Below, in pieces: positions 58,308 to 64,000 of a stretch of 64,000 nt of DNA (its first letter is position 1; the number at the start of each line of letters is the position of its first letter). The stretch covers positions 1,488,001 through 1,552,000 of the forward strand of contig BCKC01000009.1 in the NCBI GenBank assembly GCA_001600455.1. Reading direction: 5' to 3'. Under the pieces are notes generated by a model, which was not told the DNA's origin, made no database searches, and saw only the letters and a list, made by a program, of their open reading frames with translations. This stretch comes from Endocalyx cinctus (taxonomy: Eukaryota > Ascomycota > Sordariomycetes > Amphisphaeriales > Apiosporaceae). Both the position numbers and the translations under genes were made by a program.

Positions 58308-59949
58308 ATGGGAGCAGAGGCAGAAGATAACAAGAACCCTCCGGAAACGGTTGTAACCGCTGAGAATGCGGGGAAGCGAATATGGTATCACACAACCTTG
58401 TTCAATGCCTTTGTCATTGGTGTCGTTGGCTTCGTCGCGCCTGGCCTGTGGAACGCGATGAATGCGCTCGGGGCGGGCGGCGCGCAGGAGCCCTACCTCG
58501 TCAACGCGGCCAACTCGTTGGTATTTGGCATCATGGGGTTTCTGTGTCTATTTGGCGCGCCTATCGCTAATCGGATCGGCCTGTCGTGGACGCTGTTTCT
58601 AGGCGCGCTCGGATATCCGATCTACTCGGCGGGCCTATACACGAACAACCGGTTCGGCAACGAATGGCTCGTGCTAGTCGGCGCCGTCGCCTGCGGCTTC
58701 AGCGCGGGCCTCTTCTGGGCGAGCGAGGGCGCTATCGCTCTCGGGTACCCGGAGCCGGGAAAGAGGGGCCGCTACATGAACATCTGGCTGTGGTTCCGCA
58801 CCGGTGGCCCCCTCGTGGGCGGCGCCATCGTGCTCGCCCTGAACAACGACGCCGCGGCCAAGTCCAAGGGTAAGGTCGGCTATCGGACGTACCTGATCTT
58901 CGTCGCCCTGCAAGCGCTCGCGGCGCCCGTCGCGTTATTGCTGTCCCCTCCGGAGAAGGTGCAGCGCGCCGACGGGACCAAGGTCATCATCCGGGCCGAG
59001 AAGTCGTTCGCTGCCGAGTTTCGGGCGCTGTGGGCGGCGAGCAAGCGGAAAGACATCCTGCTCCTCCTGCCCATCTTCTGGGCCGCTTATTTCAACCAGT
59101 ACAGCGGGAACTTCCAGTCGTACTACTTCGGGGTGCGGGCGCGCGCGCTCATCGGCTTCGTCAGCAACTTCGGGACGCTCCTGTCGTCGCAGCTCGTCAG
59201 CGCCCTGCTGGACTACAAGGGCTTCGCGGTGAAGCGAAGGATCGAGCTCGGGTTCTGGTCCGTCGTGGTTCTGCACGTCGTCGCCTGGACGTACGGCTGG
59301 GTCATGCAGGAGCGGTACACGGCGAACCCGCCCGCCTTCGACTGGGAGGACCCGGGCTTCGTCGGCGGCTTCTTCGTCCTCGTGCTCTGGGACTTCGCTA
59401 GGCAGGCCCTGCAGAACTGGCTGTACTACTTCGTCGCGACCAAGACCGACAACATCTCCGAGCTGGCCCGCTTTTCCGGCATCCTTCGCGGTCAGGAAAG
59501 CTTCGCGCAGGCGGTCGCGTTCGGCTTGAACACTCGCAAGTGGGTAGGGGGTCGAGTACCGCTGGCCGTCACTACCATCCTTCTGGGTACGTTTTGTCTT
59601 TCCATTTTTTTTTTAAAAAAAAAAAAAACAAATCTATTTATTTATTCATGTACTTATTTTTTGAGAAACCCTCGTTTCCCCCCTCCTTTTTTTGTTCGCC
59701 GTGATGATATTTCACCAATTTTAATACTAATCTTCGACAGGTCTCTCGGCGTTTCCCACTTGGCTTGCGATGCATGATCACGTGCCGGTCGAGCAGAGTT
59801 CCTCCCCGGATCCGTCATCGGATGCTCCTCCGCCTGGAGAGGCAATTGGTGTTGAGAAGGCCCTCGCCGAAACCCAGATTCTGAGTTCGGAGGAGAAGGA
59901 AAAGTTTGCCGTAGGCAAGACGAGTGCCGGACGTGATGCAGCCATGTGA
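58308..59949 (+). CDS. UNC93-like (major facilitator superfamily, DUF895) membrane transporter (495 aa)
   Basis: Exons are 58308-59586 and 59741-59949; donor GTACGT, acceptor GACAG, phase 1. Only the ATG at 58308 gives an acceptable start; the frame upstream has no ATG. A short hydrophilic N-terminus precedes about 11-12 hydrophobic segments: HTTLFNAFVIGVVGFVAPG with GLWNAMNALG (typical of the fungal UNC93/DUF895 group), ANSLVFGIMGFLCLFGAPIA, TLFLGALGYPIYSAGLYTN, LVGAVACGFSAGLFWASEG, MNIWLWFRTGGPLVGG, LLLPIFWAAYFNQYSGNF, FFVLVLWDFARQALQNWLYY and others. The last exon adds one hydrophobic segment and a soluble tail of about 60 residues. UNC93-like proteins are MFS members whose fungal cargo is unknown; several lie in secondary-metabolism or nutrient loci. 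It follows the zinc-cluster gene on the same strand, which is compatible with co-regulation. Coding DNA is strongly GC-rich. Confidence 0.9.
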
Positions 59950-60521
59950 TAAGCGCTAGCTATCCATGGATGTGAACTGAAATAAACATGTTGGGAATAC
60001 TCTCTCTTTCCGTTGCCCCAAGGTTTGAGGTACAAAATTCTGCGTTGTCCACCTTGGTGCTGCTCGAAACTTTTTCGTAATGGTGAAAAAGACGAAGGGT
60101 TGGTATCACGCCAGGCAGCTAGTACGAGGTTTACATGTTACTTTTCGAGACGGCCGTATAAGAAGTGTCCGGTAGTCGTAGTGATTGAATATTACTTTTT
60201 AGTATTTCTATATCGTATTTTCGAATTAATTAGCATCTACTATAAAAACTACTACGTATTATTTGGACTAGAGTGGATGAAATGGTTCCCGGTGGAGAAT
60301 TTTCTGAGGATGGGTCCAGAGTTTCGAAAGTGTAGTACTCATTAGAGTGGGCTATTAACATGTTAAGATAAGCATTAACAATGCTTCCTTCCAGCCAGCT
60401 TTCGGGACCTGTACTTCTCAATTGGCACTTTTCAGCTGTTCCAATCGGAAGACTCCCTATTTTCTTCGTATCTGGTTCGTAAGATTCGTCGTCTGATGGC
60501 TTTTTTTCGTTTTCTTTCAAA
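59950..60521. other. Intergenic region left of the repeat array
   Basis: Holds the transporter's presumed 3'UTR. Open frames are short and unsupported. Confidence 0.5.
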
Positions 60522-61267
60522 CTCTTTCTTTCAAGCTAACCCTTTCCCGGCAGAGTTTTGGGCGTATTACGTATAACTTCTGGCCCCTCTTTAATATCCA
60601 TATTCCTATTATATTCTAGTTCGATACCGTCGGCGGTCTGGCTATTGAAAGAGGAATAAAAACAGAAGACTCTGTTAACCCGATATATTATTGTTGATGA
60701 TCAAAACTAGAAACTAACTATATACGGCTCTGCGGGGTTCAGTAGTAATAATAACAACTCGGTATTAGTCATCCTAATAGCACCGCCACACTATGTCGAG
60801 GCTCAAGGCTCTTTCTTTCAAGCTAACCCTCTCCCGGCAAAGTGCGAAAGAGAACAAGACAGAAGACTCTGCTAACTCGCTATATCTTGATTGATGATAA
60901 AACTAGAAACTAACTACATATAGCTTTGCGGGGTTTAACTAATAATAAAAGACTCTGGGTTAGTCATCTATTTAGCACCGCCACAAAAGTTTTGGGCGTA
61001 TTATGTACAACTTCTAGCCCCTCTTCAATATCTATATCCCTATTATATTCTAATTCGATACCGTCGGCGATCTGGCTATGTCGAGGCTCGGGGCTCTTTC
61101 TTTTAAGCTAACCCTTTCCCGGTAAAGTTTTGGACGTATTACATATAACTTCTGGCCCCTCTTCAATATCTATATTCCATTATGTTCTAGTTCGATACCG
61201 TCGGGGGTCTGGCTATGTCGAGGCTCGGGGCTCTTTCTTTCAAGCTGACCCTTTCCCGGCAGAGTTT
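60522..61267. repeat. Diverged tandem array of two modules (alpha about 125 bp, beta about 137 bp)
   Basis: Module alpha, starting CTCTTTCTTTCAAGCT and ending GTCTGGCTAT, occurs whole at about 60522-60645 and 61094-61222. It occurs as a 5' part at 60809-60843 and 61231-61267 and as a 3' part at 60988-61078. Module beta, around ACTAGAAACTAACTA and ending TAGCACCGCCACA, occurs at about 60652-60790 and 60851-60987. The order is alpha, beta, alpha-5', beta, alpha-3', alpha, alpha-5'. Differences between copies are mostly C/T and G/A changes, as repeat-induced point mutation would leave. No coding potential of its own is seen. Confidence 0.8.
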
Positions 61268-61701
61268 CCGCCGCATCGCTTACATCCTCAATCTTGAACC
61301 CAATTGAACAGGGATTTGTGGCAAACACAGGATGCTGTAAGGTTTCAATTGTTGGTCTGTCCTTCCTCCGGCGGCGCTGACAAGCTAGACAAAGAGAGAC
61401 GGCGAGTGGATACAACTTGTCAAAGAAGAAAGCGTTTGAGATACTGCCACGGCGATTGCAAAAATCTTTTGCCCACCTGTTAAATTTATCTGAAATGGCC
61501 AACTTCATCCCAAAGAAAAGGAACACCAATTCCTTGTCCATGAGGCCTAGGGTCCGAGCAGTGCTAGTCGCACACCATCGTTTTGGCGGACAAATTTCTG
61601 AAACTCCAAATTCAGCATCGATCGCGGGAAAAAGGGAATCGGGCGGTATATTATTTTGCGCCCAGATGGCGAATGGTTGGGTATTAGAAGTCGTGTTACC
61701 G
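61170..61701 (-). pseudogene. Minus-strand open frame beside the element, possibly a broken gene remnant
   Basis: A minus-strand frame of 227 codons spans 61853-61170 and crosses the left terminal inverted repeat, so its first part is transposon sequence. The remainder, from about 61701 down, reads YGNTTSNTQPFAIWAQNN onward, contains RRRRKDRPTIETLQHPVF and ends inside the alpha repeats. The RPT..LQHPVF part faintly resembles the end of a protein-kinase domain, but no kinase core is present. No start codon of its own, no splice structure and no known domain support a functional gene. It may be a fragment of a host gene disrupted by the element, or chance. Confidence 0.3.
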
Positions 61702-62436
61702 TATCCCCTTAAGCCCTGAAACTGGGTCAGTAAGTACCCCCCACTTATTGCTGACCTTGGCATAATTTCAGAACCAAACTTCGGGAAATGACTATGTACC
61801 TTCTCGAGGAATTTGTATGTGTTCAACGCGTTTTTTACTCGCGGTATTACCATTTTTTTTCGCGTTAGCTGGTATCGATTCTAAAAAACGCGTCGGAATA
61901 TCAAAAAGGCTGTACAAAACACCGAAAATGTTTGATGATACCACTACCTGGTATAATAGAAAGCTTCAGCATGACAGCCCTGTAAAAATGGACAGAAGAG
62001 GACGTTGTTTGGCTTGCAGTCCATTGTTTTTAGCTGTAGCTAAGGCCAGTATTTGTCGTGAATACATACCGAAATCATCGTATGGGTGTAAAGACTGTCA
62101 AGTTCATTTATGTAAAAATGGGGGCTGTTGGGAGCGTTGGCATCGAATAAATTGACTGCTAGAAGGAATTTCTTTATTAGACGCGTTTTGTATGTAAAAT
62201 ATATGAGGGTATTGTCAAAGTAAGACTTTCAAATATAGAAAATATCATAACTTATTGGTGGAGGTACGTGCCTTGGGAAATAATTGGTAAATTGATTTAT
62301 TTTTCCATTTTCGGAGGTACAAACATGGCCCTGTCACCATACAAATTAGCTGAGGAGAAGGCCCACACACCCCTTTTTCTGATTGGCTACTGAAAAAAAG
62401 ATACTTACTGACCCAGTTTCAGGGCTTAAGGGGATA
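61702..62436. mobile_element. piggyBac-like non-autonomous element with 35-bp terminal inverted repeats
   Basis: A perfect 35-bp inverted repeat occurs at 61702-61736 and 62402-62436. Within it, TTAA (61709-61712; 62426-62429) is followed inward by GCCCTGAAACTGGGTCAG, as expected for a piggyBac-superfamily end with TTAA target duplication. The element between the TTAA copies is about 720 bp. Its interior retains the C-terminal zinc-ribbon part of a piggyBac-type transposase but not the DDE catalytic domain, so it cannot move by itself. The 7 bp outside each TTAA are also inverse complements; either the target was an 18-bp palindrome or the true ends lie further out with a TA duplication, as in Tc1/mariner. 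Confidence 0.78.
61817..62155 (+). pseudogene. Remnant of piggyBac-type transposase C-terminus (Cys-rich zinc ribbon)
   Basis: This plus-strand frame lies inside the inverted repeats. Its last part reads RRGRCLACSP, then SSYGCKDCQVHLC, then GGCWERWH: the CxxC, CxxC, LC and CW/F..xH order of the zinc-ribbon domain at the C-terminus of piggyBac (DDE_Tnp_1_7) transposases. WYNRKLQHD upstream fits the preceding linker. The DDE catalytic domain is absent, so this is a truncated relic kept in an internally deleted element. The stop lies just after WHRIN. Confidence 0.68.
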
Positions 62437-64000
62437 AATAGATTATATTTCTCCATGCTGATCTGAGTTCTGTCTTTGTTTGATTAGAACACTTATTGAG
62501 GTTACTGATCGCGGTCTCAATGGTTTTTGGGTCTGTGTCACTGCCCGATAACTTCTCGTTATCGTCCTTTTGATGTAAAGGCGTTGAATAATTATCAATA
62601 TGATCTTTAGAGGCCATGTTTATGACAGGAAAACGAAGAGAACGCGTATAGTGATAATGATAATCATACTATATTTAAGACCTAGCGCCTCTGCTTTCAC
62701 CATCAACTGATCTAATACGTGGTGATTGTATGAGGAAAGTGCGTATGTGGGAAATATGTACGAGGTGTGAAGGGTAAGTAACTGCATCTGGTCAGGTATT
62801 TGCGCAGGGGGAAGAGGCATTGACAAAATCGGCATAGTATGCTCGCAGTGTGCTCTAAACACGCCTCAGAAAATACTTCAGCAGATCTCGCAAGGGCAGT
62901 TAGACCCCCGGTCGTTTACTTGACGGGGTGCTGTTTCTTTCGCCGAACACCTCAATTCTTGAAATATATTGCATTAAGAGAGTGTATGTGGGTCAGTTGA
63001 AGAATTCATAAGTCGGTTGATGTACGTCACTCGAGGAAAGGGTCGCGATAGTGGCGATTGTGCTCTAAGGAAATAAGATTAGTAGCTAGGTTTTGTCTAC
63101 GTAACCGGGCTCACCTTATACCCCAACATACTCCCAACTCTTACAATCGCGCTTGGACTGTAAAAGACAGCTACATAACCCAAAAGCTACGGCTCATACT
63201 AAAAAAAAAAGCCCCTTTCATTTGGCCGTGGCTGCCAGCGGTACCGGTGTAGACTAGAAGAGTCTTGATGTACCTCCCCGACACCACCATAGGGGCCGAA
63301 TCACCGCCAAATTATTTATTCGAGCATATATTTTATTACATAAATAGACAGAGGTATCATACCACTCAAATGAAATGGGGGAGGCAGGTTGAACTATTTC
63401 CTAAAACTTAATACTTGTTGGGCTCTGTGTCGAGGTACCTATTGCGAGTGGCTAGAGCGCTACCGTACTTCAAATAGAATTGCCCGTGGACGCTGCTTTT
63501 GTAAGAAGAACTTTTTCTTAATAAGTTACATCAGTTAATTCATTTTTCTCATTAATAAAAATTTGTCGTTCCTTATTATAGTTTTGATGTACGGAGCTTG
63601 TATCAATGTTGATGGCTAGCTACCTAACTGAAGCTGTCTATAATATATATGTACTATGTAGAATCTGGCTGTCTGGTAAGCTGGTGCCAGGGTGTGGGGA
63701 TAGTCTGAAGTGGTAAAACAGCGCTAACCGAATTTGGACATGCAGGCATCCATATCGATAGTGTCGCGCTCAACTTTCAAACTACATCCGTGATCATCTT
63801 CATGTTGGTGACGAGAAATATAGAAATATAGTTTCTCGTCACCGTTCTGTTCACTAATTGCCCCAGCGATAAATTATTAGCTCGCGATATATTGAACATA
63901 GTTTTCTTCATAATTTGAGCTGTTCTAATTAGACACGCAGCTAGTACTTAAATACGTTTTCGCGCTCTCGCATGTGTCAACTTCCTTCCGCCAACATCGC
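62437..64000. other. Right-hand stretch without a supportable gene
   Basis: A minus-strand frame of 63 codons (62617-62426, opening MASKDHIDNYSTPLHQK and running into the right inverted repeat) could be part of a gene cut by the element. Nothing else looks coding. A 12-bp-stem hairpin lies at 63807-63843. Confidence 0.5.
63807..63843. repeat. Perfect 12-bp inverted repeat (hairpin)
   Basis: Arms GGTGACGAGAAA (63807-63818) and TTTCTCGTCACC (63832-63843) surround the 13-nt loop TATAGAAATATAG. It is the strongest small hairpin noticed in the right part of the window, and no gene is close enough to assign a role. Confidence 0.65.

Noticed and set aside
54677..59949. Secondary-metabolite gene cluster around the zinc-cluster regulator
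   Set aside because: No polyketide synthase, NRPS, terpene cyclase, P450 or other tailoring enzyme lies beside the regulator and transporter.
61170..61400. Kinase-like ending (RPT..LQHPVF)
   Set aside because: No catalytic core motifs (glycine loop, VAIK, HRD, DFG) are present, so a protein kinase call is not supportable.

Overview
The window is nuclear DNA of a filamentous ascomycete (Pezizomycotina, most likely a sordariomycete). Evidence: short GT-AG introns, mostly about 50-200 nt with GTAAGT/GTATGT-type donors; single-gene transcription units on both strands; an intron-containing nuclear tRNA; and fungal families such as a Zn(II)2Cys6 regulator, a DUF202 membrane protein, a Plr1-type reductase and a condensin Brn1/CAP-H subunit. 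No species can be named from this alone. No core biosynthetic enzyme, virus or CRISPR array is seen.

Layout: 1-121 is the 5' end of a minus-strand gene that runs off the left edge. 122-15292 is a 15-kb stretch with homopolymers, microsatellites and small palindromes but no gene I can support. 15293-25699 holds a small Ser/Lys-rich hypothetical gene, a pyridoxal-reductase-like aldo/keto reductase, a DUF202 membrane protein, a single-pass protein with a PAN/Apple-like ectodomain, and a UPF1-like (SF1) helicase of the Hcs1/SMUBP2 type. 25700-30093 is empty. 30094-44152 holds a large coiled-coil hypothetical protein, tRNA-Lys(UUU) with a 51-nt intron, condensin subunit 2, an NCLX/CCX-type cation exchanger and a secreted M28 metallopeptidase. 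44153-47203 is empty. 47204-59949 holds a 1326-residue F-box protein ending in a CaaX box, a BTP histone-fold protein, a Zn(II)2Cys6 regulator and an UNC93-like transporter. 59950-64000 is repeat-rich: a diverged tandem array and a piggyBac-like element with long terminal inverted repeats.

How the genes relate: most are ordinary housekeeping genes (DNA repair/replication, chromosome condensation, transcription initiation, cation homeostasis, vitamin B6 metabolism) with no operon-like logic. The one plausible functional pair is the Zn(II)2Cys6 regulator and the UNC93-like transporter next to it on the same strand. The regulator's own upstream region carries three copies of a 10-bp CGG-containing motif, two of them as a perfect inverted repeat, which suggests autoregulation.

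Exon coordinates were worked out by hand from splice signals, reading-frame continuity and protein motifs. No database search was run.
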